From NCBI GenBank assembly GCA_028554795.2, contig CM068826.1:107353602-107417601 (forward strand): a DNA stretch of 64,000 nucleotides. The letters run 5' to 3'. The stretch is from Sinohyriopsis cumingii (lineage: Eukaryota > Mollusca > Bivalvia > Unionida > Unionidae). Position 1 is the stretch's first letter. Each line of letters begins with the position of its first letter. The notes beneath the pieces were generated by a model. It had not been told where the DNA came from, did not search any database, and worked only from the letters and a program-made list of their open reading frames with translations. Shown piece after piece: positions 36,825-43,199 of the stretch. The position numbers and the translations under genes are program-made.

Positions 36825-37231
36825 TACACACACACACAGAAAAATATATTTTTCTATCTATCCAGGAAGGCTGGATTTGGATGTAACAAAGAAAGTTAAC
36901 ATAGTGTAATGAGATAAAGTAATGTATTTGACAGAGAAATATGGGAATCTTATCTGATAAACCCTTTAAGTTTCAGAGAGTAAACAATATGCATAAATTA
37001 AAATTATTACACGTATATCTCAATGATAGATATAAAAAATGCTGATTAAAAGGACATACATCTTGCATCAGGATGCAATACAGACGAATTCCTTGATTGG
37101 CATAGTTCTTCAAATTCACTCTTCAATACCTAAATAGTGTCATGTACCTTGTTTAGAAAATCAGCAATGCTCTCTGAACCCTGAGTTTCAACCCTCTTTG
37201 TCCCATATTCTGGGGACTGGATACGAATGGT
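1023..37231 (-). CDS. NPLOC4: NPLOC4 (NPL4) gene body, 12 exons, partial at both ends
   Basis: NPL4 pairs with UFD1 to recruit ubiquitinated substrates to the p97/VCP unfoldase, for example in ER-associated degradation; it acts in cytosol and nucleus. Seen here: twelve minus-strand exons (84,113,156,49,95,124,180,162,127,161,174,117 bp in coding order) whose splice phases all match, giving 514 codons without a stop. Translated order: ubiquitin-like fold (about residues 1-75), zinc motif [12 protein letters not shown] with a second CxxC in [10 protein letters not shown] (about 118-200), MPN region with [12 protein letters not shown] and [11 protein letters not shown], and C-terminal region with [17 protein letters not shown] and [12 protein letters not shown]. 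It is collinear with human NPL4, which has about 608 residues. Missing: the first few codons (exon right of 37231) and about 80 C-terminal residues (left of base 1). The family MPN domain is non-catalytic. Introns run from about 0.7 to 5.7 kb and are rich in transposons. Identity is very secure. Confidence 0.97.
1700..1880 (+). repeat. Dispersed repeat, first copy
   Basis: Contains GAAAGCATGATTATTTCA, AAGGTGATTCAGGAAGCAAT and TTTTTCTTTGTGAAGCACA, also found in inverse orientation at 39130-39320. Class unknown. Confidence 0.6.
2040..2245. mobile_element. Copy of the palindromic MITE, with an internal insertion or rearrangement
   Basis: Shares TTGTTTGTTCTACTGATTAC, GATGGCAGATCTGGATCTGT and GTTTGCAGTTGGACTCATAA with the element at 58795. 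The block AAATCATGTAAGGATGGTAT within it recurs, slightly changed, at about 2870-2900. Confidence 0.55.
2420..2629. repeat. 42-bp minisatellite, five copies
   Basis: Units start at 2420, 2462, 2504, 2546 and 2588; consensus includes ACATTATATACTGA(A/T)GACT and GGTTTCTAAATTCAATAAT. Because 42 is a multiple of three, both strands stay open, creating artefactual open frames. Lies in an NPLOC4 intron. Confidence 0.95.
3065..3238 (-). CDS. NPLOC4: NPLOC4 coding exon K (C-terminal domain)
   Basis: 174 bp, 58 codons, phase 0/0: [58 protein letters not shown]. Matches human [20 protein letters not shown] onward. Acceptor AATACAG, donor GTAAGT. The open frame runs on past both ends, but the splice sites and homology set the limits. 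Confidence 0.96.
3291..3318. repeat. (GT)n microsatellite
   Basis: Fourteen GT dinucleotides, about 50 bp upstream (in sense) of the acceptor of NPLOC4 exon K. Confidence 0.97.
4183..7490 (-). mobile_element. DIRS-like element copy 1, degraded, with inverted terminal repeats
   Basis: The left end (4183-4360) and right end (about 7320-7490) are inverted copies of one another, with shared landmarks such as ATTACATTAGGAATATTAGC, CTACTAAAAGAC, AGACAAAGGGCAATAACTC. A second inverted copy of the outermost left sequence lies at about 4430-4476. The interior (5890-6462, minus) is related to the interiors of copies 2 and 3 but has many breaks. The sense strand of the internal frames is minus, the same as NPLOC4. 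Assignment to DIRS rests on copy 2's reverse transcriptase. Confidence 0.65.
5890..6462 (-). pseudogene. Open frame in DIRS-like copy 1 interior
   Basis: 190 codons open on the minus strand but of unconvincing composition. Its DNA is partly repeated in copies 2 and 3 (the stretch containing GCTGGATGGTTTC, 5960-6060) and in the fragments at 11200-11500 and 15610-15760. It is most likely untranslated element sequence rather than a gene. Confidence 0.35.
7665..7825 (-). CDS. NPLOC4: NPLOC4 coding exon J
   Basis: 161 bp, finishing a split Gly codon and then 53 codons: [53 protein letters not shown]. Very close to human [20 protein letters not shown] onward. Acceptor TTTATAG, donor GTGGGT. Confidence 0.96.
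8190..9274. other. Intron segment, possibly a decayed element
   Basis: Between NPLOC4 exons I and J and left of a SINE-A. 8330-8470 and 8700-9180 are less AT-rich and hold short open stretches, but I recognise no protein and see no splice structure. It is interrupted by stops on all frames. Confidence 0.35.
9287..9541 (-). mobile_element. SINE-A (tRNA-headed), full length with 12-bp target duplication
   Basis: Inserted between perfect 12-bp copies of CTGGAATAATGG (9275-9286 and 9542-9553). In minus sense it starts GGGGCCCCAAGTGGCCGAG, with an A-box-like GGCCGAGTGGTC and B-box-like GGGTTTGAGTCTC, then a GGGGTTTTCTCGGGTTC core, and ends in GGCGTTAAACCC plus an (ACA)n tail. The head resembles a tRNA of Ser/Leu type. 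Other copies are at 26361, 30790, 42572, 51127 and 60451. Confidence 0.85.
9838..9912. repeat. (AT)n microsatellite
   Basis: About 37 uninterrupted AT dinucleotides. Confidence 0.98.
10900..12310 (-). mobile_element. DIRS-like fragment (right end and part of body)
   Basis: The end at about 12150-12310 carries the family right terminus (GGAGTTATTGTCCTTTGTCT, GGGCTGGATTTGGGAGGTAG, GGGAATGTATCTGAAGG). The body at 11200-11500 resembles 6280-6440 of copy 1 (ATAAACCC-ATG-x-CTGACTTAC-type blocks). No matching left terminus is seen. It contains a short 32-bp tandem repeat. Confidence 0.5.
11060..11155. repeat. 32-bp tandem repeat, about three copies
   Basis: The unit contains GACAGTATGGTCTGCAACCA followed by TATGGACAGCTG; copies start near 11065, 11097 and 11129, nearly identical. 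It lies inside the DIRS-like fragment. Related CAGCTGGACAG-type words occur near 35180. Confidence 0.75.
12433..12559 (-). CDS. NPLOC4: NPLOC4 coding exon I (MPN domain)
   Basis: 127 bp: [43 protein letters not shown] with the Gly codon split. Matches human FLSSEECITAGDFQNKHPNM onward. Acceptor TTTTTCAG, donor GTAAAT. A DIRS-like fragment ends about 120 bp away on the low-coordinate side (near 12310). Confidence 0.96.
12965..13160. mobile_element. Copy of the palindromic MITE
   Basis: GGCAAACAACATAGAACCTA, ATCTGCCATCACATAGTGTG, CAGATCCAGATCTGCTGGAA and TTTGTGCAGTTTGTAGTTGG follow the same order as at 58795-59022. Confidence 0.6.
13751..13920 (-). repeat. Five exact-length 34-bp tandem units carrying an exon end and splice donor
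   Basis: Units at 13751, 13785, 13819, 13853 and 13887, each 34 bp, identical except one T for C in the fourth. In minus sense each has 15 bases ending GGCAATATT, followed by the donor GTAAGTACAAAG. The unit at 13887-13920 overlaps the real end of NPLOC4 exon H; the other four lie in its intron. Confidence 0.97.
13906..14067 (-). CDS. NPLOC4: NPLOC4 coding exon H (MPN domain)
   Basis: 162 bp, 54 codons, phase 0/0: [54 protein letters not shown]. Acceptor CTGCAG, donor GTAAGT. The last 15 exon bases plus the donor form the first of five tandem 34-bp units (13751-13920), so four extra exon-end/donor copies follow in the intron. Reading past the true donor meets a TAG stop after eight codons. 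Confidence 0.96.
14582..15110. repeat. About 140-bp tandem repeat, 3-4 diverged units
   Basis: Each unit has TTTTCAAGATGG..GTGG, then CAGATTGG(C/T)ACCA, then TTTAGGACCAACC, then TTATAAGAA, then GGTGAAAA(A)CCCA. A second cluster of the same repeat is at 30425-30790. Confidence 0.75.
15540..16257 (-). mobile_element. DIRS-like fragment (right end)
   Basis: The right terminus at about 16110-16257 matches the family (GTTACTGCCCTTTCTCTAT, GGGAGGTAGCAGACTTATAT, GTAATTGGAGAATGTATTCA). The upstream body at 15610-15780 has the same order of blocks as the fragment ending at 12310. It stops about 13 bp from the donor of NPLOC4 exon G. Confidence 0.5.
16270..16449 (-). CDS. NPLOC4: NPLOC4 coding exon G (start of MPN domain)
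   Basis: 180 bp, 60 codons, phase 0/0. [60 protein letters not shown]. Collinear with human KYRHVDNIMFENHTVADRFL onward. Acceptor TTTTTCAG, donor GTTAGT. The end of a DIRS-like fragment (near 16257) lies only about 13 bp beyond the donor. Confidence 0.96.
16871..17000. repeat. (TATG)n-type microsatellite
   Basis: Runs of TATG, GCATG and GTATGT over about 130 bp. It generates open frames of Tyr/Met/Cys-rich peptide on both strands, which are not genes. Confidence 0.93.
18880..19348 (-). pseudogene. DIRS-like reverse transcriptase fragment
   Basis: The first part reads [36 protein letters not shown]; after a frameshift near 19110 the typical FKMETNQS block appears; further on comes [17 protein letters not shown]. 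These match the fingers/palm start of DIRS-type reverse transcriptases (x-SRLFLVPK-x-RPVIDLSxLN, FKMETxxS, DLTDAYFHIPIH). The YxDD region is not seen. Frameshifts and stops make it a pseudogene. Confidence 0.7.
19392..20169 (-). pseudogene. DIRS-like gag-region remnant (copy 2)
   Basis: Several overlapping minus-strand open stretches precede the reverse transcriptase in the same sense. The last of them is basic and aromatic (RPF-type, e.g. [20 protein letters not shown] and [15 protein letters not shown]). Matching sequence occurs in copy 3 (27240-27830) and copy 1 (about 5800-6060). Its position before RT implies gag; no diagnostic motif was recognised. Confidence 0.45.
21353..21476 (-). CDS. 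NPLOC4: NPLOC4 coding exon F (second zinc-binding half)
   Basis: 124 bp, completing a split Lys codon and then 41 codons: [41 protein letters not shown]. The Cys/His residues are those of the second NPL4 zinc site. Acceptor TTAACAG, donor GTAGGT. A DIRS-like element ends about 45 bp downstream in the following intron (near 21310). Confidence 0.95.
22071..22165 (-). CDS. NPLOC4: NPLOC4 coding exon E
   Basis: 95 bp, phase 0 in and two bases out. It encodes [18 protein letters not shown] then [14 protein letters not shown], matching human PFDEDYLNHLEPPVKHMS and [14 protein letters not shown]. Acceptor TTTTGTAG, donor GTAAGT. Confidence 0.95.
23301..23630 (-). mobile_element. SINE-B (tRNA-headed) with 14-bp target duplication
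   Basis: Flanked by TCAGACCTG(T)TTAA-type duplications (23287-23300, 23631-23644; one mismatch). The head at the right in minus sense resembles a tRNA gene (CATAGTGGTTAGAGTG..., TTTGAACCC-type B box). The body includes CACATTATCCTGACACCAGG and ACTAACCTCTTAATGCTAAG; it ends in (GT)n. Family mates: 25755, 36045, 50405. Confidence 0.85.
24470..24518 (-). CDS. NPLOC4: NPLOC4 coding exon D (zinc-binding motif, 49-bp exon)
   Basis: 49 bp: one base finishing the previous codon plus 16 codons, [16 protein letters not shown]. The Cys-x7-Cys-x2-Cys pattern is the first half of the NPL4 zinc-binding region. Acceptor GTTTCAG, donor GTAAAA. A diverged 21-bp tandem array lies 80 bp upstream in transcription sense (24600-25045). 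Confidence 0.94.
24600..25045. repeat. Diverged 21-bp tandem array
   Basis: Recurring GCATAATATGAACTTTTCAT words, about 20 imperfect units. Minus-strand reading gives repetitive YYAMKSS-type peptides, an artefact. It begins 80 bp upstream (in sense) of NPLOC4 exon D. Confidence 0.9.
25755..26070 (-). mobile_element. SINE-B copy nested in DIRS copy 3, perfect 15-bp duplication
   Basis: TTGGATTTCAGTGAG occurs at 25740-25754 and 26071-26085. The tRNA-like head at the right reads, in minus sense, CTTGGTGGCCTAGTGGTTTG with B box GGGTTCAATCC. Body as in the other SINE-B copies. Confidence 0.87.
26361..26601 (-). mobile_element. SINE-A copy nested in DIRS copy 3
   Basis: Flanked by perfect 10-bp ACATCTGACT duplications (26351-26360, 26602-26611). 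Same element as at 9287, with about 15-20 percent visible divergence, tail at the left and tRNA-like head at the right. Confidence 0.8.
26767..27054 (-). pseudogene. Helical gag-like open frame in DIRS copy 3
   Basis: 95 codons, starting [20 protein letters not shown] and rich in Ala, Ser, Met and Leu, with no stop for 285 bp. Long Ala-rich helices occur in the gag of DIRS-like elements, but no diagnostic motif is present, so gag is an inference from position and orientation. Confidence 0.4.
28400..30075. other. Intron sequence with no recognisable feature
   Basis: Part of the NPLOC4 intron between exons C and D, from the end of DIRS copy 3 to exon C. AT-rich single-copy-looking sequence. 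CAGTACAA..AGCACAAATA-type words are repeated near 29660-29720; otherwise I see nothing. Confidence 0.6.
30076..30231 (-). CDS. NPLOC4: NPLOC4 coding exon C (end of ubiquitin-like domain and linker)
   Basis: 156 bp. HGDMLFLML closes the ubiquitin-like fold, followed by an acidic linker ([18 protein letters not shown]) matching human VEDEIDQYLSKQDGKIYR. The donor is the less common GTAATT; using it gives RNKNEQY joined to CRHG, exactly aligned with human RSRDPQL-CRHG, which fixes the boundary. Acceptor TTTTTCAG. Confidence 0.95.
30425..30789. repeat. Second cluster of the about 140-bp repeat
   Basis: About 2.3 units with GATTTTCAAGATGGCTGTGG, TCAGCACCATTTCATTTAAG and AAGAAGTCTTTTGGTGAAAA blocks as at 14582-15110. 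The SINE-A at 30790 was inserted directly at its end. Confidence 0.75.
30790..30990 (+). mobile_element. SINE-A copy, plus orientation, tail truncated
   Basis: Starts GGGCCCAGAGTGGCCGAGTG with a clear A box, then B box GGGTTCGAGTCTCGG at about 30861-30875, then the GGGGTTTTCCCGGGTTCTTC core. It stops after CTGCCATGCATA without the ACAAC tail, so it is 3'-truncated. Confidence 0.8.
31556..31668 (-). CDS. NPLOC4: NPLOC4 coding exon B (ubiquitin-like domain)
   Basis: 113 bp, entering in phase 0 and leaving with two bases (AA) of a Lys codon completed by the next exon. It encodes [18 protein letters not shown]... to ...DSYKIK, collinear with human VAKEFGFQNNGFSVYINR...LKIK. Acceptor ATTACAG, donor GTAACT. 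Confidence 0.94.
31990..35500. other. Intron with decayed repeat-like sequence of unknown class
   Basis: NPLOC4 intron between exons A and B. Blocks at 32090-32700 and 33600-34400 look like degraded coding sequence of a retroelement (mixed GC content, broken frames), but I find no motif. 34980-35300 shares CAGCTGGACAG-type words with the DIRS-like fragment at 11060. No host gene is supported. Confidence 0.35.
35555..35850. repeat. About 110-bp tandem repeat, 2.5-3 units
   Basis: Each unit holds ATACAGTAT(A/G)TT, (T/C)GGTGCTGTTT, GCATCT, then CATGAGACTAATCAA. Units begin near 35562, 35654 and 35757. Plus-strand frames here are by-products. Confidence 0.8.
36045..36360 (-). mobile_element. SINE-B copy with 10-bp duplication
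   Basis: GGGAACAAGT flanks it perfectly (36035-36044, 36361-36370). The head is at the right (GGTTGCCTAGTGGTTAGAGC in minus sense) and the body is shared with the other copies. Confidence 0.85.
36690..36965 (-). mobile_element. Short DIRS-like right-end fragment with a microsatellite
   Basis: GGTTGCCACCTAGTGGGTAG, GAGTTGCTTCCCTTCATTA, GGCTGGATTTGGATGTAACA and GGGAATCTTATCTG resemble the family right terminus, split by a (TA)n(CA)n tract at 36766-36838. Diverged. Confidence 0.35.
36766..36838. repeat. (TA)n(CA)n microsatellite
   Basis: About 24 TA then TACATACA and CA repeats, inside a DIRS-like end fragment. Confidence 0.97.
37148..37231 (-). CDS. NPLOC4: NPLOC4 coding exon A (first identified, ubiquitin-like N-terminus)
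   Basis: 84 bp, 28 codons, phase 0 at both ends. It begins [13 protein letters not shown] and ends SIADFLNK. The acceptor is GTTTTAG and the donor GTACAT. It matches the N-terminal IIIRVQSPDG-KRI strand of the NPL4 ubiquitin-like domain. There is no ATG, so a further upstream exon must supply the start; in human NPL4 only about five to seven residues precede this point. Confidence 0.95.
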
Positions 37232-37414
37232 CTAAAACAAAAAAGAAAAGTTTATTTCAGAAAACCAGATATACATATGAATTACTAATTTCTGCCACTA
37301 ATGAGATCCAGCAAAACAAGAATCTGGACTGTAAATCAGAAAGTGTGTCAGAACCTATTATCAATGTCCAGATATGATCAGTTATTGTGGATTGTGGTAA
37401 TTCCATGTGAACTC

Positions 37415-37860
37415 TGCTTTAGTTGGTACTTAACTGAATATTCACTTTAGTTGGTTTTTAACTGAAGTCACTTTAGTTGATATTTAACTGAATATTCACT
37501 TTAGTTGGCTTTTAACTGAATATTTACTTTAGTTGATATTTAACTGAATATTCACTTTAGTTGGCATTTAACTGAATATTCACTTTAGTTGGCATTTAAC
37601 TGAGTATTTACTTTAGTAGGTATTAACTAAATATTTACTTTAGTTGGTATTTAACTGAATATTCACTTTAGTTGGTTTTTAACTGAAGTCACTTTAGTTG
37701 ATATTTAACTGAATATCCATTTTAGTTGTCTTTTAACTGAATATTTACTTTAGTTGGTACAGAACTAAATATTTACTTTAGTTGCAATTTAACTGAACAT
37801 TCACTTTAGTTGGTATTTAAATGAATATTTGCTTTAGTTGCTATTTAACTGAATATTCAC
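37415..37860. repeat. 28-bp tandem array, about 16 units
   Basis: Unit TTCACTTTAGTTGGTATT plus TAACTGAATA, with substitutions and a few length changes. Lies about 185 bp upstream (in sense) of NPLOC4 exon A, in the intron before it. Confidence 0.92.
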
Positions 37861-37914
37861 AATGTCACAGTAGTGTTACGGTTACTTTACTAGGTAGCAG
37901 GTAACACTATTCAT

Positions 37915-38250
37915 TCTAAAATTTAAGTTGCTTTTTAACTGTAGATTTATCATGTCATGGTAACTCTAGCTGATATTAAACTGGATATCACCAAGTCATG
38001 GTAATGTCATGAATACTCTACTTAGTGGGTATTTAACTATATTTATCATGCCATGGTAACTCTAGCTGGTATTAAACTTGATGTTTATGATGTCATGGTA
38101 ATGTCATGATAACTTTGACTGGTATTCAACTGGATGCTCATCAAGTCATGATAACTTTGACTGGTATTCAACTAGATGCTCATCAAGTCATGATAACTCC
38201 AACTGGTATTTAACCAGGTGCTCATCAGGTCATGATAATATCATGATTGC
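37915..38250. repeat. Degenerate tandem repeat following the 28-bp array
   Basis: Repeats of GTCATGGTAACTCTAGCTGG / TATTAAACTGGAT-type words, about 40-60 bp apart and variably decayed. Shares the TATTTAACTG word with the neighbouring 28-bp array, so the two may have a common origin. Confidence 0.7.
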
Positions 38251-38788
38251 TCTACTTTAAGTTGCTTTTAAACTGGCTGATTTCTTGATATGGGTTAATA
38301 ATATGAACCTTCACTTCCAAAATCTTCATTAAAAAATATATGTTTAGGAGGTAAGTATTGAATGACTTGCTCCTAGCTGATTTGAAATACCATACACATT
38401 CTAACTGACTGGTGTGGCAATATTGAATAACAGACAAGCCTTATAATTTTTCTACAGTGGTACAAAGCTTAAAGATTTTTTTAAAGACACAGGCCCAGGG
38501 GTGGTGACTTAAAAAAAATCACAAGACCTTACTTGAATTCCACAAGCCCTGACTCAAATTTCCATGTGCCCAAAATTTTCCAAGTTTTCAATATTATGTC
38601 ACCTGACACCACAGTTGCTACACTTCAAATATGAATTCAATAGGGTTCAGTGAAGGGTTTAAAGTAAATGGCATTAGTGTTAATCATTACACTCACTAGA
38701 TATATGGACAGTACTCATGTTCATACTTCTCTGCTTGATTCACTGAGAGAAACCTGGTCAGAACCGAGTTGTTCTAGATGACCATTTC

Positions 38789-38802
38789 GGGGGGGGGGGG
38801 GG
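38789..38802. repeat. G14 homopolymer
   Basis: A run of 14 G in AT-rich surroundings, seen in the plus strand; its length is prone to sequencing error. Confidence 0.9.
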
Positions 38803-39129
38803 ATAATATTTTTATGTTTAATGGAGGCTTTACAGGTAATGCAGCAGTAATAAATGCCTCTGTCCAATATGGGTGGCAATGGTTTATCAACAAACATGAG
38901 TGTGTGCTTATTATAGTCTTTCCATCAATCTATTGGATGGCTAAAATCATCCTGAAAAGCAGGGGTCATGCAATGGTATTTTAACAAGATTAAGAAGATG
39001 AATGATAATAAATAGAACTAATCTGAATATTCAATTGAGCAAGGTCAAAAATGTTACAGGTGGTGCATTTTGCCAGATATCATAAATACAGGAAAGACAT
39101 ATGTTAATATGTTGTTTGCAGTATGTACA

Positions 39130-39320
39130 AAGAAATAAAGCCCCCACCCACCAATTTTTGCTGGTGTGCTTCACAAAATAAAGCTCTGTTAGTCAGGAGA
39201 AATAAAAATTATTTTGCAAGGCTTTGCTGATAGCCAGCTGCTTCCTAAGACACCTTCAAAAATGAGTTGCACCCAAACAATATTGCGACAAATGAAATAA
39301 TCATGCTTTGCATTCTATAC
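39130..39320 (-). repeat. Dispersed repeat, second copy
   Basis: Minus-strand sense repeats the 1700-1880 sequence (GCAAAGCATGATTATTTCA, AAGGTGTCTTAGGAAGCAG, TTTTGTGAAGCACACC). A 115-codon minus-strand frame overlaps it and extends to 39592; I recognise no protein there. Confidence 0.6.
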
Positions 39321-41029
39321 ATGGAGTAAAATCTGACTTTGAAGAAACTCTGCCTCTGTTCATGTTCGTAAACTTGTAAATGATCTTTAACACAGATGGC
39401 GTAAACATTCTCATTCAAGGCAATGATAGCTAATAACTTTTGTTCTCCTACATGCATACAGAATCTCTTTGATTTACCCATTTTGGGTTGATCCACTTCA
39501 TGATCTTTACCTATACAGCTTAGAAGAATGTGTTTACCTACTGCAGTCTTCAAATGCATCACACTAGCTATTGTCAACCAATTAATACGCAAGTTTATAC
39601 CTGACCTCTTTGTTTTTAATTGCTGCCATTTAAACTATCCAAAGGAAAGTTTTATACCAGCTCCAGTCATGACTGTTTGCTGTTTATGCATGCTACATGT
39701 AATGGTCATATAGTAAAGTGGTCATTTTCTTTTTTCTACCTTCAAAAATTACTGAAAATCTTGTATTTCAAAATAGGACCATGTAAGGGTATCTGGGATT
39801 CAAAATTCATGTTTTTTGCATGACACTGTGTTATAACAGGTATGTCTACATTGTGCCTGGCATCTTTTCAGGTGAACTAAAAACATTACAAGCCCAATGG
39901 GCACCTTACATAGAATACAGGAGAGTCTTAAATTAGAGGGGCTATCAGATTTTTTGAGCACCAGGTGGTAGATGTCTAAAATGCTAAAAATCTGCTGCTC
40001 ATTTCGAGAATGGCTTCTATGAATGCCTTTTCTATAACAATCTTGGAACTAAATCAAGTGACTTATTCGAACAAGCTGTTTCTAAATCTGGCCCATCACC
40101 CTAACTGAACCAATGCAAGAGTGAACAGTCACACATGGAATAATCTGCGTCAGACATCAAGTTTCTGCATTTTTCACCTTTCCTGGCACAAAATTTATGT
40201 ATTAGCAGTTAATGCAGGGGTCTCAAACTCAAATCACCAATAAGGCTACACGAGGATTAGTATATTAGCCTGAGGATGCAGTTGTGAAGAAAAACTCATT
40301 AATTAATGCATTATTAACTATTTTACAAATGCTGGGTGTTGTTGCAGGCCACAGGAAATAACTCCATGGGGTGCATGTTTGAGAACACTGATATAATGGC
40401 ACTTCAGCACAATAATGACTATATGGTGCCAATTAAAAGTAAAGTTCTAAAAATGTAAAAAAAATAAGGCATGCACAAAAACTATTGGAAAATAAACTCT
40501 TTTAAACAAACATAAATATGAAGTACTACAAGATAAAATGTAAAGCAGGTATGCATGAGGCATGTATATATGACCTATATGCAATCTGCACAATACAATC
40601 TCATCAGTTTTAACCATGTGACAGTACTGAACCAATCACAATTGGCAGATTGAATTAGATGTGGCAAACTGGCAAACCTCAGTCTAGCGGAATTCTTGCG
40701 ATATCAACCACATATGAATATGGTTTGATATATTTCAGTGTATAAAACATTCTCACATCTTATATCTTACTCTGTATAAACTCTGAGACAAAAACACTAT
40801 ATCCTAATTTGTCTATATAGTTTTCAGTAGCAGAACAACAGTTCTCGAATGGATAAACTGTGACAAACCAATGACAGGGTATAATGGTACTAAAAGAACT
40901 GAGGAATATTTTGTCTAATTCTCAACATGTCTTGATTCCGAGGTCACATGCACTGCTTATTCCGCTATGCTCAGAAATTAACACAATAATAAAATATAAA
41001 TTTGTTATATGCTGCACTCTTATAAATGA

Positions 41030-41320
41030 CCACATGTACATCTCTGGGTCTTTGTGCCTCTGAATTCAATCACAGTAAATATCAATACATTGTCCCACCC
41101 AGCCGCCAGTCAAAGCCTTTGAACCTGCTGTCCAGCTATTGCATTATGTTCTTCTGATGTACTCTTATTATGGCAACATGTACATCAATGGGTATTTCAG
41201 CCACTAAATTATGTCATTGTAAATATCAGCACAGCTAATTAATCAAAACATTTTCCCACTAAGCAGGTGGCTGAAGCAGGATGGGCAAGTCTTTGAATTT
41301 TGCTGCCCACCTATTACATG
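41030..41320. repeat. Diverged two-copy tandem repeat, about 140 bp
   Basis: Both halves contain ACATGTACATC..TGGGT, GTAAATATCA, then a CCCAC run, then AA(G)TCTTTGAA and CCAGCTATTGCAT/CCACCTATTACAT. Confidence 0.6.
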
Positions 41321-42571
41321 CATACGGTGGTCTCCCACCTAAGTGATTTTCGAAATCCAAGATAAAACACTGGCGCCCAGATACGCGTGATTAAGCATTT
41401 TCGAGACCTCTGTAATATAATGATCAGCATGGTAATAGCTAAAACTTATTGACAGAGATTTCCTACAGGTATAATAAATATGGAATCAGCCAACTAGTAA
41501 TTTTGTATAATTTGATTCCATGGTCTGCAGGAAGTCTGAGAACATGCCTATGAAGTGTACATTATCAAAAATAGGGATAAGCTATAAGTTAAAATTCATG
41601 TAACCATGGAGCAACTAATTTGCTACAATTACATGTTCTTGCACTGCCCAAGGTCCAATGAGTTAAACATGTAACAATAATATCTTTAAAAAAAAACATC
41701 TCTATTAACATATGGAGATTTCATATGCAGTAGCAAATATCCACCCCAACCCCATTATGGTGCACTGCTGCTTAATCCTGAGTCTATGACAATATTATTT
41801 CACTTTTCAAAATAAAATTTTTGAATAATTAATTACTTACAGATAAAGATAAGTTTACCTCATTATTTAAAAACAACTACTGCATAAATAATTATACCAC
41901 AAATATCTACCGATTAAGAAAAATAATTTAAATAAGAGTAGATGTCCTACAGAAATGGATTTCACCATCCACTTTTATGGTCATTTATTCCAGTGAGTAC
42001 ACTTCCTTTCAAACGTAAAGTAAAAGTTATACATGTCATGTATGTGCTCAAAACTATTTCAATGGGTGACATTTGTTAGAATTCGATTACACATACCTTT
42101 AAATGGCAATTATTGACTTTATATTTTGGTCCACATACATCCATATTCCTTTGGAAAGTCATTATTTCCCTCCCCCATGAGAAATATGTACGGCAAAATG
42201 TTAAATTAAGTGGACATTTTTGGATGTGGTCCAACTAAAGGTGTGATCCAGTATAAACTGGACTGAATGTTGCACACTGTGATGTCATAATGAAAGCAGT
42301 GCTGTGCTGAAAACAAATTTGTACTACCCTGTTATTTGTTATGACATCCTCTTTACTTGACCCAGTTTAGTACCTGGCTATCACTGTAAATGTCCACTGT
42401 GATCAACAGTTTTCATCTGAATTTTTTTATGACATTTAAGGCGTATTCAACAATCTGATAAGGCCTTGGTTACACAATTTTAGTAGTAAAATATACAAAT
42501 GATCTGTTGATGACATTTCTATGTAGTAAAATAAATGTTTATTATTTCCCAATGTTTGTCTTTCATTGATA

Positions 42572-42740
42572 GTTGTTTTTTTGTGGGTTTAATGCTATTT
42601 TTCAGGAAATGATAAGCTATATATGATGGCCAAATAACTGGTTGTGGAATACCAGCTGGAAAACACTGGCAAGAACCTGCAACACATAGGAAGCTACTAG
42701 CAAGCATTCTCACATGGCCAAGCCTGTGACTTGAATGCCA
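42572..42740 (-). mobile_element. SINE-A copy, head-truncated and diverged
   Basis: It begins with the GTTG-rich tail and GGGTTTAATGCTATTTTTCA, then the family core, to CAAGCCTGTGACTTGAATGC. The tRNA-like head is lost. Confidence 0.65.
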
Positions 42741-43199
42741 TGCATTTATGGTCTAATATTGTATATATGCAAATTTAGCATGGTTTCTTCTATAAACAAT
42801 TTTAGTTTACTCCAAATCAGGTCTGATTTTAAATAAACACACTTACAAATAGATCATTTCTTATCAAACTTATTATGAAAGGCACTATAGTTCATTCTGC
42901 ACAGCATTGCAAATGATATCCACATCTGCTGCTCAGTGAATTTTCAAGTTAGCATTATTAAATATAGCTAAAAGTAACTAATTCGTTTTGTACGTATAGT
43001 ATTTCAACACCATTCAAACTGACACATAGCAAAAAACATCTGATTTAATGCATTCAAAATCAAGGTGGTCTATTTACATAAAACGTTCTGATGCTGCAAT
43101 GACCTGTGGATGAGTCAATTTGTTTATTTAAGCATATCTGCTTCTTATCTACTTATTCGGCCATAATGTAGCTGCCTCCCTTAAATTTCTTTGCAGTCT

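Larger units (their letters stand above)
38250..43199. other. Region upstream of NPLOC4 exon A, mostly featureless
   Basis: Contains the G14 run, a dispersed repeat copy (39130), a two-copy repeat (41030) and a truncated SINE-A (42572). 40400-40640 shares GACTATATGGTGC and AAAAATGTAAA words with 17020-17090. The missing first exon of NPLOC4 may lie here or in 43200-45600; no ATG followed by an in-phase convincing donor was found. Confidence 0.5.

Noticed and set aside
39245-39592. 115-codon minus-strand open frame
   Set aside because: Its end lies in a dispersed repeat also found at 1700-1880; no recognised domain, no splice partners in the NPLOC4 frame. Kept only as a repeat.
42131-42136. 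ATGGAT followed by the donor GTATGT (minus) as NPLOC4 start exon
   Set aside because: Phase would fit (MD-TIRIQ), but there is no promoter context or pyrimidine-rich acceptor upstream, and short ATG-GT pairs are common by chance.
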